Part shown: positions 19,102 to 30,839 of the stretch, in pieces | How the letters are laid out: the number at the start of each line of letters is the position of its first letter | Position numbering within the stretch: position 1 is the first letter of the stretch | Origin: Taiwanofungus camphoratus | Lineage: Eukaryota; Basidiomycota; Agaricomycetes; Polyporales; Taiwanofungaceae | Assembly (NCBI GenBank): GCA_003999685.1 | Contig: CP021228.1 | Coordinates: 186,001-250,000, forward strand | Length of the DNA: 64,000 bases | Direction of reading: 5' to 3' | The notes under the pieces: model-generated | The model's input: the letters and a program-made list of their open reading frames with translations, nothing else | Database searches by the model: none | Told to the model about the DNA's origin: nothing | Made by a program: the position numbers and the translations under genes

Positions 19102-20686
19102 AGATTCCCCCAATCACCGTTTTCTAACCTTTGATGAGCTGGCGCGCGAATACGCCTCTCAAAACCTTGGTACGACGAGTGAAGATGGCCTCGGACTGGC
19201 ACGCATTTCTCCGGAACTCTATTATGCTACTTCGCAGAGTCCATGGAATCAATTAGATGGCCTTGCTCCTTTGTTCAGAGTCAGTCCCTACAGAGTGAAA
19301 CTGGACAATGATGGGAATGCTGAAATTGTGCGTCAGTCTTCTTTTCTTTCTTCGAACATTCGGTATTAATTTGTATCCTAGGTTATCAACCCAACCGAAG
19401 CATTCAGTCATGCGAGCTATCTGCAGTCGGCAAACCTTGTTGAGTCACTTACATGGTCCGCTATGAACCAAAGGATCATTATCTCTCGTGCGGTTTTCGG
19501 CCATTTACTTTCCCAGCTTCCGCCACAAGGTTTCTTGTTACCCCAATTACGCTCTTTGACATGGCTGGACTGTTCGATGGAATACTCGGATTATTTGATT
19601 CCTCTCATAGGCCCTCGACTGCAAGACCTGCGAATATACCCCCATGTGTTAGAGAACAGGTCTCTTGTGGTGGCGATGCAGCAACAATGTGTTGCATTGA
19701 AAGAGCTTTGTCTGACAGACGGACTGAACCCTCCTGACATCAGCCATACGTTCAGTGAGTTGATTCCGAGATTATCCAACCTCGGAACCTTCAGTTCCAG
19801 GTTATACTTCACGGAAGATGCCATAGCCGCCCTCGCGAAGTTGCCACGCCTGACTTCTTGTAGGGTCGGCCTGCGATCAGACGTCGTTGTAAATTCAAGC
19901 CTCGAAAATCTCATCCACTCAGGCTTCCCTGTTCTCAAATTTCTCGCTCTGCGGGTCGAAGTCCTCAGCATCAGCTCGCTAGCGGTAATCAGAGCTATGC
20001 ACTCAAAGGATTTGGGCTCTATTTGCCTCAATGCCGACATGGAATCCACAACCGATGTTCTCTACAGGCATCTTGATGCAATCGCTCGGTCTCCATTCAA
20101 GAAATCACTGCGTACACTGCAGTATCGTTGCTCTCCTCTCGGTCGGGTTGACGATCCCGCATACAACATCACCCTTGCGGTGTTGGAACCCCTGCTGCAG
20201 ATTACGACGTTACAAGGGCTCGTAATTGACTGTGTCTCACGCACTTCGCTGGACCGAGACGCTTTCTCAGCCTTGGTTGAAGCACTTCCCGGGCTCAAAG
20301 ACTTCCAAATTTTGAGCATCTCACAGGCTGCTCCTGAGCCGCTAGGACTCGACATATTCCATCTTTTTGCGGACCGTTGTCGTGCGCTCCGCACTATAGG
20401 TCTAACCGTTGATGCGAGGCTGATGCCTCCTCTGCCTGATACGTGGACATCACAATCGGGTGTAAGGCACATTATCCTTAGTAACTCGCCAATCGATGCG
20501 CCTCACCCTGTCATCGAGTATTTCTGGATGCTCTTCCCCGCCCTTGGTTATGTATCCCACTCACTTGGAAACCCAAACGATCCAGAACAGAAACTACGAG
20601 ACGTGATATGGGCGGAAGTGGCCTGTGCCTTCATACTGCAGCCGAGCGAGGAAGCAGGAGGAGCGACAGAGGATCAAAGTGAATGA
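19082..20686 (+). CDS. F-box/LRR-like protein A (diverged F-box)
   Basis: Exons 19082-19327 and 19382-20686 (phase 0, intron 54 nt) encode 516 residues. The N-terminal part (FLTFDELAREYASQNLG ... PWNQLDGLAPLFRVSP) lines up with the F-box region of gene B at 22045 but has lost much of the consensus. The rest is a series of irregular leucine-rich segments (LRSLTWLDCSM, LKELCLTDGLN, LQITTLQGLVIDC, LRTIGLTVDARLMPPLPDTW) typical of large basidiomycete F-box families. Such proteins are thought to choose substrates for SCF ubiquitin ligases. Gene B, 1.4 kb downstream on the same strand, has the same intron position and the same closing motif, so they are tandem paralogues. Lower confidence that A still binds Skp1. 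Confidence 0.82.
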
Positions 20687-22044
20687 GATGACGCCGCCAC
20701 TGCACTCTTCTCTTGCTTGTGCGGAAAGTTATGTACAGCATGATTTATGTCCTTCTCTTTCTCTCGACACGTTTACTTTTAGATTTTCTCTTGTATGCCA
20801 TTGTTTTACATTGATTCGAATTATGCAATGAATATGAAAAATTCCCTCTTGCTGTTGTAAATAAATGAAACGAATATTTTGAGACAAGCCAAGGCCCTGT
20901 CTACCAAGCTAAGATTGCAAACGAGAGCCAACGTCACGGTCTTATGCCATGAAGGTCCGGCGCCTGCCGCTACCTACCCAGAATAGTTGAACTTGACCGC
21001 ATCGAACGAGATCTTGTCCCCAAGAATCTGTATCTATAAGTTTCTAGTCTGAGGCCTTGAAGTGAACTTTAAACTATATGGAGCTATATTGGCAACTCGC
21101 CCCTCCTCAGGTCTGGGATTTGAACATGAGAAAATTCTGCACTATAAGATCATGAGAATACATATGCATACCCATAAATGAAAAATTTTTGCGAGCTGCA
21201 AGGGTGCAACTTGGATCTGTATCTGAAAAGACGAGCCCGAGGCAACCGGATACCTGAGGACCTGCCTCTTCGGGAAATGCCCGTGTGGCGCCCTCGGATC
21301 CTGCCACGACTTCGAAGTTCTACAGAAATGCTAGCGCAAGACTGCATGTTGGATGCCCTCAATCTATCTCTGGTGTACTGTCATTTAATGTGCTCCATGC
21401 GCACTGCAAGCATAATTCGAGGCCGACGCCCGTTCTAAAGAAGACCTTATCCCTGTTTCTTGTTGCAATTCTCAATTATGAACTGCGGATGACGCATCCA
21501 TGCTGTGGCCATTCATGCTCCACCCGTTCTACACTGCTGTGCGCACATCTGAGGTCCGCAAATATTTACAAGGTATCTTGCATGGTGATTGAGTCTGCCT
21601 ACCAGGAAGCCCCAACAAACGGCTGTAGGCATGTGTGATTTTAGAAGTGTTCAGTCAATCACAATTCAATACCCGGGGCTTGTGTTGTACCCTCTAGACT
21701 TTTTCCGCTTTCGTACCGCCGGATCCTATTCGAAATGAAGTCCTCGCGGCGATAGTTAGAAGGACGCGATTAAGGTCCGAACCTTTCTTCTACATGATGT
21801 AGTCTGTAAGATTGATGGCAATGACGATGTTCAGTGTGGCCATTGCGTGGGGGTGGCCAACTCTCGCTCGGGCCATAGACCAGCCACTCAAAGCGGGAGA
21901 TACATATATAGCGCCTAGAATGTAGTCGTAAACGATACTACTGACTCTCTAATCATTCAATCCAGCTCGGTCTTCAGGTGTATTGTAAGTTCACTGTCCC
22001 TTTGTGCCTTTTCAACGTTCACATTAAGTGGCTAGTCGATCCAG
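20687..22044. other. Intergenic between the two F-box-like paralogues
   Basis: No gene seen. A TATATATAG box at about 21904-21911 and a GT...AG pair at about 21984-22029 just before the next ATG suggest the promoter and a 5' UTR intron of gene B. Confidence 0.45.
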
Positions 22045-23663
22045 ATGTCAGTTATGACCTCGTCGCGGGATGAACGCTCTGCAGCACATCGCTGCTTTGC
22101 TATAAACGAACTCTTTGAGATCATCGCCGCCAAAGTTCACGATGGTGGAATGGGGCGGCGCTCGGTGCTCAACCTGGCGTTGACTTGCCAATCGTTCCGT
22201 GACATCTCGTTGTCCACACTCTGGACTTCCATGGACAGTCTTGTTCCTCTATTCAAGACTCTTCCTTCGGACACCTGGGACGAAGTAGAAAGCAGAGGAC
22301 GCGAGTCCACGGTCTTGGTAAGTCTCTTTGTCAGTATCACTGCCTGTCTGTTGAATATGTTTGCCGTTGAAAGGTGCTGAAAAGCGATATGGAATTTGAC
22401 ATGGCTCGATTTCAATATTACGGGCAGTACATCAGGCAATTCAGATGGGCAAATGAGGTTAATGTCTCAGCCAGCACACTCGAATATCTCTTCGCGCAAT
22501 TTCCACCATGGCATTGTTTGCTTACGCAGGCTCGCTTGGTTTTATGGGTAGAAGACAGGCAGGAAGCATTCCATTATGTGATTCCATTTATCAGCGAGCT
22601 CGTGGAGGAGCTGTACCTTATTTCATTCGCCACGGATCCGACACTGGTACTGACCGCAGTCGAAGAACGATCTGCGCAGCTCAAGACGTTGGCGATCAAG
22701 TACTGCTCACGTAATGCCACAGTCGACCGCGCGCTAGCCCAACTCCTGGATAGTGCTGCTTGCTTGCGCGACTTTACGTGTACAATCTCTCTCTCCAAAG
22801 ATGCTATTTTCGCACTTGCGAGGATGTCACATCTCAAGGCCCTTGATATCGCCATATGTGAGGCCGTCAATATCTCTCATTTGCGTGGTCCCAAATATCC
22901 ATGCTTTCCTGCGCTTCAAAGTCTCGGAATTCGCTTCTCTAACCTCGACATCCACTCATTAGCACTTCTTGAATCCATTCGCTCGCCACATCTACGTAAG
23001 ATTAGCTTGCTGATCGACAAACAAGCTTCCATATTCACCGCACATCTCGATGCTCTCGCCCGTGCACCTTTTGGGCGCTCCCTGTGCGAGTTGAGCTGCA
23101 GGTGCATGGACTATCTCGATGACGTCCCTTCGCAACAAGCACATAACTTGTTGCTGCCCTTGCTCCGTATGTCGGCATTGACGACGCTCACTATCATTGC
23201 TCCACTACTTATGTTGGACCCGGGTCTCCTCAGAGATCTGGCCTGTGCGCTCCCACGCATCAGATATCTTCATCTCCACTCGTCGCATTCGTCCGGCCAC
23301 TTGAGGCATAGCACCCCCATCACGCTCGAGGCCTTTTTACCATTTGCAGAACGTTGTCACGAGCTCGAATATCTTGGCTTCCGCATTGACGCAACGCGTG
23401 TACCTTCTCTGCCTGCCTCATGGCAGTCGCACTCCCGTGTCTCTGAGCTCTATGTAGGCGATGCAGCCATTAATTCATCCGAAGAGGTGGCTGCGTACCT
23501 CACACGTGTCTTCCCTGTTCTGAAAGGGGTGCACTACGTGCCTGGGCTGACGATACCTCCCATAGTCGCGCGTAACAGGATGCAGAAGTGGTGTGACGTA
23601 GCCTCTCTTCAACCGCAACACAAGGCAGAGGCAGATAGGGTGCAGCAAAGGGAAGAGAATTAG
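22045..23663 (+). CDS. F-box/LRR-like protein B
   Basis: Exons 22045-22317 and 22374-23663 (phase 0, GTAAGT...GAAAG intron of 56 nt) give 520 residues. The N-terminus holds a recognisable F-box (INELFEIIAAKVHD ... LNLALTCQSFRDISLSTLWTSMDSLVPLFKTLP). Leucine-rich segments follow (LVEELYLISFATDP, LKTLAIKYCSRN, LRKISLLIDKQ, LTTLTIIAPLLMLD), ending with ELEYLGFRIDATRVPSLPASWQSHSRVSELYVGD, matched in gene A. This is the better conserved member of the pair and a likely SCF substrate receptor. A TATATATAG box lies about 140 bp upstream. No break seen. Confidence 0.85.
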
Positions 23664-24217
23664 TTTCACATCCCTTCCCTTCTTGTATAGTAGATATCTG
23701 TTTGATGATGTATTGGCTTACATGGGCATGACTCTCGAGCATTTGTTGTTTTTGCTGCTGCGGTAAACCTGATTAATTCCAATTCATACGGTGAATGTTA
23801 ATTCCTGTCTTGGCGCTCGCCGCTAAAGAGCTTTTGCCTAGTTATTTATTGGTAGCGGACGTGCTCCTCTGTCGGAGACCTTACTTCCAGAGAAAGACCT
23901 CTGCTTTCGCCACGCGTTCCACTATGCGTCAAAGTCGGCTTCAAGATCCGCGCTCCAGAATGTATTGTGAAGTCGTTTTCCTGCAAGTTTCCTCCTGAGC
24001 TGTGCGCTCGCAGACGACGAGGGATTGACCGACGCCCGTCGCAACTTATGAAAGCCAATCACGTGGACGCGTATATTGGCAAATGGCAAGGAAAGATTAG
24101 AGTTGCCTACCCGAGTATCCTTGCAGATTCTCGCCACTCAATTTGCAGTCACCGATATAAGTTGATTGCATCAATCGAGATTTCCTACTTACATTCCTGC
24201 CGCCTTCCTCCTTGGAG

Positions 24218-25171
24218 CTACTTTTTCACATATGTTGCAACCCATACATCCATGGCTCTAATTCTTTCCGCCTTCGCCTTCAACGTTGTTTCCGCAGTCT
24301 TCACACCATCCCTCATCGCAAACACAGCAGCTCGCTCTCTCACATCCTGTACGTATTCCACAATATCTTCCTCGAAGCTGTTTGATAACACTGCTGAGAC
24401 TTCCCATGATCCATCGAACATTCCCTCTGGTGACGGAATGATATCTTCTTTCCACAGCTTGAGGCCGGCGATGGAAGCAGCGTCCCGTAGAGCCGCAGGA
24501 GAAAGGACCGTACGGATGTTCCCCGTCGAAGTGGGCTTTCGGCACTCCAGTGACGCTTGCGCCAGCGCCGCTAGAACATGTGGCACTGCGCGTGGATCCG
24601 ACGCGGTCAGGGCCCACTCTGCAACGCAAATGCGCTGGACACGACTTGCCAGTGCCACAAGTATCGTGGAGAATGTGGAGGGGGAGGAAAAGTACCAGAT
24701 ACTGTGGGCAAGGACTGCGGTGGTGTAGCTTCCCAAGTTGTTTTTGAGAAAGTCGAGGGGGTCCGCTTGGACGAAGTGGATGCGGGATCCCACAGGCGAA
24801 GAGCGTAGGTGCGCTTGTGCTTGGCCGAGCGTGAAGGGCGAACCTGTGCAGGAGTGAAGAAGACCACAGGTCATTCATGTAGCAGAACTATTGCGCGTCC
24901 GGACAACATAGAGCGCACCGTAGTCTAGACTTGCGGGGTCGACTGCTGTTACTGATCCCTTCTCGCCCACGGCCGTCGCGAGCGTGACCGTGCAATCTCC
25001 CTGTCCGCATCCGATCTCAATGATTTTCTCCCCTGGCTGGATACCCCATGCTTTCACAAGCTGCACACGCTCTTCGATCTGTCCCAGTGCGATGTGGAAG
25101 TCGTTGGGCCCATGCGGGTAGATCTCCGCGATTGACCGCGGGTTGTCGATGGTGGGCGATTGAGAGGACAT
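24218..25171 (-). CDS. SAM-dependent methyltransferase (class I)
   Basis: Exons 25171-24919 and 24843-24218, joined at a phase-1 GTGCGC...CACAG intron of 75 nt, encode 292 residues. The SAM-binding motif I is clear (GEKIIEIGCGQGDC, about residues 47-60), followed by the acidic residue after strand 2 (SVTAVDPAS) and later FVQADPLDFL and AVLAHSIWYFSSP. This is the Rossmann fold of methyltransferase_11/25-type enzymes. The C-terminal half (CVAEWALTASDPRAVPHVLAALAQASLE) is less typical and probably binds the substrate, which cannot be predicted. A TATATA sequence lies about 40 nt upstream of the ATG. The gene is divergent from the cupin gene at 25731. Confidence 0.87.
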
Positions 25172-25730
25172 AACGAGGTCTGTTCGATCACCTCATTGTC
25201 CCCTTCTGATATATACCAACATAATCCGCCCGTGCCTCCTTCCTATGGCACTGCCAGGAAGTTATAGCGCCGCTCGTGCCTTGTCTCGATCACGTGTGTC
25301 GCACTTCAATCCATTGCTAGACCTATACCTCTCAAAACCCATACTCCCTGATAACCCATAGCTCGTAGCTTCCACCGAGGGGGTATGGGTTAAGAGGGAG
25401 TTGACTGTAGCTATGGGACTGAGTGACTTTTAGAGTGTGAGATATGGTTTGCAGGATCCCATTGATAGATGAAGTCTCGTTGATGAGGATAAGTACCTTG
25501 TAAGAAAGATCTTTCAGCTCCTGATCGAGGCCGATGGAATTTTATCTACCCATATAAATGATATCAAGCCACAAATCTCTGCCTCATCAGTGACTGTAAG
25601 TATGCTTTCCTGTTCTTAGACATTCTGGATAGAACTAGACCTGGGCCCTCTGACCATTGAGAGCGGTTTGACAAGAATTACGCTTTTCGGGACCCGCTTT
25701 GCCGGCGTCAAACACAAGTTGTTATCGGCC
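25172..25730. promoter_or_regulatory. Divergent promoter region between methyltransferase and cupin genes
   Basis: The 559-bp gap serves both genes. Close to the methyltransferase is TATATA (about 25211). Close to the cupin gene is a CATATAAATG stretch (about 25552). In the middle, 25336-25417, the motifs AACCCATAC, CTCCCT and CCCATAGCT are each followed about 50 nt later by their reverse complements in the same order. These may be paired binding sites. Confidence 0.45.
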
Positions 25731-26630
25731 ATGACACACGAGCCTAGTTACCATTCATACCCCATCCCGAACTCGGTGCTCATAGAGAACTTGGGTCTTA
25801 TCAAGCACCCCGAGGGAGGTCTGTAATGTCGATGCTAGTTACGAGCACCCGATGCTAAAGATTCTCTATCGCCTGCTTATACATTGCCGAAATATCGTAC
25901 GTTCAGGTTACTATGCAGAGACGGACCGCCAGCCCGAGCAGATTCCATCGCCCTTCGCAGGTAAGCGCACACCGAGCCTGAGCAGCAGCCACTCGCACAC
26001 CGACCGACCCTCATTAACCTTTCCTGGCGCGAAAGACAACGCGCTTCGGTCGTTGGCGACCACGATCTATTACCTGCTCACGCCCGACCGGCCCAACGGC
26101 GTCTTCCACATGAACAAGTCCGCAGTACGCCTGTTTCCCGGCCCTCTTCGTTCTGCCACGAAGCGCAGGCGCCAATCGTCCCCGTCGCACACAGACCATG
26201 CACGTCCTCCACCAAGGCCGCGCCGAGTACACGCTCATAACCCCAGGGCGCCCCCCGCACGTCGAGAAGAAGGTGCGCCACACGCCGTTCCCCCCCGTTT
26301 TCTTTCGTCCGTACGACCCGTCGAAGGACGGCCGCGTTTTCCACGCACTGACGACTCGCGCGTGACGACATCCAGATCGTGGGCTCCGACATCCACGCAG
26401 GGGAGGTGCTGCAGCTCCTCGTCCCCTCCGGCGTCTGGAAGATGTCGCGGCTGCTCCCCGCGGACCTCGCGCGCTCCGCACCGGGACCGGGCACCGGCTG
26501 CCTCATCACGGAGGTCGTCTTCCCCGGTTTCGCGTGGCAGGACCATCGCTTCCTCACGCGCGCGGGGCTCGAGGCGCTGTGGGCAGACGCGCCAGGTGCC
26601 GAAGAGTGGTTTGCGTTTGTCGAGAGTTGA
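25731..26630 (+). CDS. Cupin_5 (DUF985) family protein
   Basis: Five exons, 25731-25818, 25907-25960, 26036-26124, 26195-26272 and 26376-26630, join in phase to 187 residues, the usual family size. The protein begins MTHEPSYHSYPIPNSVLIEN, then has the family hallmark LIKHPEGGYYAET, then LATTIYYLLTPDRPNGVFHMNKSA, EYTLITPG, VGSDIHAGEVLQLLVPSGVWK, and ends with CLITEVVFPGFAWQDHRFLTRAGLEALW. These are the strands of a single-domain cupin barrel with its conserved His/Glu positions. Fungal members are mostly uncharacterised, some listed as sugar isomerase- or dioxygenase-like. The 3' half is markedly GC-rich. The five-exon model rests on reading frame and splice sites only. Confidence 0.86.
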
Positions 26631-27121
26631 GGCGAGCGCGGTGGCACCTGCGGACGCGCCCTGCGGATTCATGGCAAACTTCTGTATAGATGATTAGAGA
26701 ACAGCCTTGTTCATAGAGATCGCGAATTGACACATGTCGTGATCCGTGTGTGTCTAGCGGGGAAGAAATTCGCATTCCTCGCTTTATCCTCCTCATTCGC
26801 CAGAGTCTTCGTTTTGCTTGATATTGTTTGCCATCCTGATGCGTGGCTAGGAACGGCGGCGATTAAGCTATCGACGATCATCATCATAACAACAGACGCG
26901 GTCAAGTTTGGGATAAAGCAGTTGCAGTCATACAAAGCATCTAATACAACCGGCGACAGGACGTGCGCACAGAGCGACGAAAGGCGCTAGCAGTGCCGAA
27001 TACGTGAGCGCGGACAAAATGGAGACCACGCGCAGCGACGATAACCGTAACCGTATACAAGAGAACACCGGCGCACTAGAGCACAAACGGTCCGCCATCG
27101 ATCCCACCGCACAGACCCGAC

Positions 27122-29484
27122 TCAGGACGCAGGACGCGTCAGGTCTGCATCTGCATACGCACCAGGCGGCCGGCGCAGCGTCGGCGCCACGAACGCCAAG
27201 TCCGCAGACAACACCTTCGACGCGCGCCCGTCCGCAAGAAGACGCTCCGTACCCGCGCGCGCGCCCCGTTCCTGCGCGTTGTCGCCAGCGGCGGGGTGCG
27301 CGGGCCGCACGCTGTACCGCAGGTCCACGCCGAACACGGAGGCGGGCGAGGGGGCCGGCGCCGGCGCCGGCGCGCTGGGGGGCAATTTCGCGGCGCCCGC
27401 GCGCCTGACGAGATCGAGATCGCGGGCGGGGCGGGAGCCGACGTGGTCGCGCGCCGAGTCGAAGGATATCGGGTCCATGGAGGTCAAGACGACGCGGTCG
27501 CTCGTCCACCGGGGGTCCGCGCGGATCGCGTCGCGCGCGTTGAACCTTGCCACGCGAAACGAAACGAAACGAAACGAAACGAAACGAAACGAGCAAATCA
27601 GCACGGGCATGCCGAACGCGCGAACGTCGTCGGGTTTCCACGCGCCGGTCTCTCGGGGGCAAGGTGGCAAAGGGGCACTTACATCGCCATGAAGGAGTTG
27701 ATGTACACTGTATAGGCGCGGTTGGGGAAAAAAGTGTCCCGTCAGACCGCTTTTGTTTTGTTTCACGAAACTACGAAAGGTAAAAAGCTTTGCTCACGTT
27801 TCGTCAGCGAGAACTCGACGCTCAGAACGGCGAAGGTGCCCGGAAGGCATGCCATCTAGACGCGCGTTTGCGGTCAGCATCGAAGGTTCTCATTATACTA
27901 TCCACGACGACTGTAATGCGGGACACACCATCGTGATGGCTGTTAGAGAACAAAGACTGAAATATGCGGTATCAGGTTGTGCGGCTGATAGGAGTCAGAA
28001 ACGGCGTACGCAGTGACGACGCCCGTATTTAGTATATATATCATGAGCAGGGTAATAATCGAATCTGTCCTGTAGTACGTACGTATCAGTCCAGAGAGAC
28101 AGAGACTCGGTAGGGTTTCCGAAAGTCGCAGCAGAGGAGCGCTCACCTCCTGAATCCCGTGCGGGAGCGTGCGAGGAGATAACACAGGCAGGCAGCGATG
28201 GTCACATCGACGGCGGTAATGGCGGTCAAGGGATAATATGTGATCCACTGTGTGAAAGTCCCATCCCATCAGTGACCGAGCTCTTCTATCGAAGGAGAAT
28301 GCCTTTAGTTGTAGGGTATAACAATGGCACGCCTGAGAGCCGAACAGAGAAACGGAGGGAAAGATAAGAGCACACAGGTGTAACTCACGGGTTCTCGAAG
28401 CAAATCCGTGTATGCATTGAACCTGTTACTGAAGAAAAGCGAGTCGGGATCAAGGTGAGAGAAGCATAGAGTTGCAGCGTACAATTCATAGCAAAGCACT
28501 GCAGTGCCGCATGAGAATGACGAACGAAGCAGGGTTGATTCGCTGACCTATCGCGGCGCCTGGGATCGAACGGCGCAAATTGAACCCTTCATTAGTATAG
28601 CCGCGTAGGAGCGCGGTCCGTTGTAAAATGCTCACCATATTCAGACAGCATCAGGAAACTCTACAAGACCGCAATGCTCGAGCATGTTCACGGTGACGAG
28701 TAGACGAAGACACTTACGACCAACAATGGCGAGAGTCTGCGGAACCGTGATGGGCGGTGCACGATTGCGTCCACTGTGTTCAACGCCGAAATAAGCACGA
28801 AGCACCAAGACTACGTGCACTCATCATCTGAACATCACCTACGTTTCCACACACGAATAGTATACAAGCTGCATGAAAGGCCCCATTCAGAGACACGGCA
28901 CTAGGAGTTTTGCCAAACGTGAACGACTCACGTATGGACAGATACCACTACTATTGCCTTGTGAGCACGACAGCGCATCGTCATCAGCTATCGTTCTAAG
29001 AGGCATTTTCACGATGAAAGGTCTCACATCCAAGATGATTTGCGCCTGCGGTCTCTGCCAATAAGCGCCACACGACGCCACGAGTCAGGAATTCGATACG
29101 TGCCTTGAAACTCCATATGACGTGAAACAGCGCGTCCGGATCGGCGTAGTTGGTGATTAGGTACCAATAAACCATGTGGAAGCACAGCGTCAGGTGGACG
29201 GAATCCAGACACCTGCGTCCGGGTCAATTGCGGGTGTGAATGCAGGACAGACCGCTGTGATCGAAGCGAGGATGACACACCACAGCCAGCAGACGGCGAA
29301 TTTGTTCCAGAGGATGTCGTGCGAGCATTGCTTGAAGTAGACGAAGACCTGGAGGTTGGTCACACCGAAAAGACTGCCAAGCGTGAGCACCGCGGTTAGA
29401 GTCCTAGAACAAACGGGGGACGTACATTGCAGAGACAAAAACGCCTATGAGGACGGCGCCGTACGTGCTGTCAAGCTCTCCCAT
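27122..29484 (-). CDS. DUF6534-like multi-pass membrane protein, model incomplete in the middle
   Basis: The first exons are clear: 29484-29426 (MGELDSTYGAVLIGVFVSA), 29373-29281 (LFGVTNLQVFVYFKQCSHD ... FAVCWLW) and from 29212 (LDSVHLTLCFHMVYWYLIT ... HVIWSFK). Further hydrophobic exons lie near 28255-28150 (TQWITYYPLTAITAVDVTI) and 28075-28015 (TDSIITLLMIYILNTGVVTA). The last two are about 27720-27683 (YTVYINSFMAM) and 27545-27122 (FNARDAIRADPRW ... to TGA). This is the order of transmembrane helices and the cytosolic Leu/Phe-Asn-Ala-Arg exit motif found in basidiomycete DUF6534 proteins. About seven helices are expected. Exons between 29100 and 28260 could not be fixed, so the exact protein is uncertain. 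Function unknown. Confidence 0.66.
27555..27593 (+). repeat. (CGAAA)n microsatellite inside the last intron of the DUF6534-like gene
   Basis: About eight CGAAA units. On the coding (minus) strand they read TTTCG repeats directly before the 3' splice site GTGGCAAG, where a pyrimidine-rich tract is expected. The intron is 27546-27682. Confidence 0.85.
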
Positions 29485-30839
29485 GTTGCAACAAGCGCCA
29501 ATTGTCAGGGAACCGCAGCAAGGCGAAGGACGAAGAGACAGATGTTGCGAGATACGGGCCTCAACCAGGGAGCAGGTCCCTCCGCTGGATTGAGCGTTGG
29601 CTACGGTGAGCGAGTGAATGGGTTGCTAGGGCCTGCCAGCCCCATTATAGCGGCACTCTGAGCATCTAGCTGTTCCGCTCATCCAGACTGTAGCCAGTGA
29701 AGTATGGGCGCTTAGGTCTGAGCTTGGATCTGCAAAAGCAGACGACAGAGAAGGAGCCTTGCTCCATGCCTACGTTCTCCGTACGTTGAACTCGCGTTGC
29801 CCGAGTTGGGTATGCGGTCGAATCACTGCGCAGGACATCGCCGCGCGCACGCATGGCAGGGCACCAGATCTGGGTCAGAACATGTCCCGCCACTGCTGAC
29901 AGGTCTGGAGCATAGACGAGGGCGCGGGGACGGACACTCGGATGTCCTGTTCGTGCTACCAGCCTGCCTGTAAAAGGGTCTGGGCGCAGATCTTTGGCGG
30001 CATCGGTCAGCCCGCGGGAATGCATTCCGAGTGCATGCCATGGCGGATGAGCGCCGAGGCCGCCGATACATAAACTCCGGTCAGACGGGTGCGCCAGACG
30101 GCTCACTCCATGTTAGACATGACTCTCGCCCCTCCGGTGCCAGGCACCCGCGACACGTTCCAAGAATAATCACGTGCTCGTACCTTGGACGTGAACATCG
30201 TTTGGTGTCTCCGAGTCTGGTCTTTGCCATTTAAAAAGCAATGCAGCGTACATACAAGACTCGGAAGCACTCGGTGTCGAATTCGTGTCTCGTTATCTGC
30301 CATGTCTCCTTGCCGCCGATTACCGTCTACGCACCTTGTTCGACTGATGTCACCAAGCCAGTCATGCGACCTCAAGTTAGTCAGGCCTGGCCTTGATACC
30401 GCTGCATCCGAGCGTCCAGGTGCCCCTTGGATGCTCCACCGGGACTGCATACACACGCACTAGCAACTAGTCTGGGCTTCCTTAAGGCTGAGGCTCTGGA
30501 TCCTCTCTGTCCCCCTTTTCTCAGGTTCCAACCTTGTGCTCTTCCCTGTCACTTCTGTCCCCGTTTCGACCCGTTTTCAGATAAATATTCAAGACGTCTA
30601 TAGATGTGCGTCGTTTCTTGTCTCTATATCGCCAGCTTTACTTCGTGTTGAAACGAAGCAGAGCTAACAGCTCTTGCGGACGACAGGTTTCGGGTGTGCG
30701 CGAGACGGAATCTACCAATACTATCGCTTGCAGTTCAGAGAAGGGCCGTTCGACCACTTGTAAGGGCCAATTCAAATCATGGGATATTGGGCGGCGATAC
30801 TTAATATAGGCTTCGCAGTTCGAACAAGCTAGACGCAGC
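29485..30839. other. Intergenic, nothing assigned
   Basis: Several medium ORFs on both strands overlap each other (29666-30234) without a family signature or splice model. The right end is the promoter of the dehydrogenase gene. Confidence 0.42.

Noticed and set aside
24258-24878. 206-codon minus-strand ORF overlapping the methyltransferase
   Set aside because: Alternative frame of the second methyltransferase exon; the spliced frame carries the SAM-binding motifs.
25735-25850. 5S rRNA-like stretch (CCCATCCCGAACTCGG)
   Set aside because: The similarity is limited to a short piece. The region reads in frame as the first exon of the cupin_5 gene, with the family motif LIKHPEGG, and lacks the rest of a 5S fold.
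26928-27662. 244-codon Arg-rich minus-strand ORF
   Set aside because: Shadow frame of the GC-rich last exon of the DUF6534-like gene; contains the translated microsatellite.
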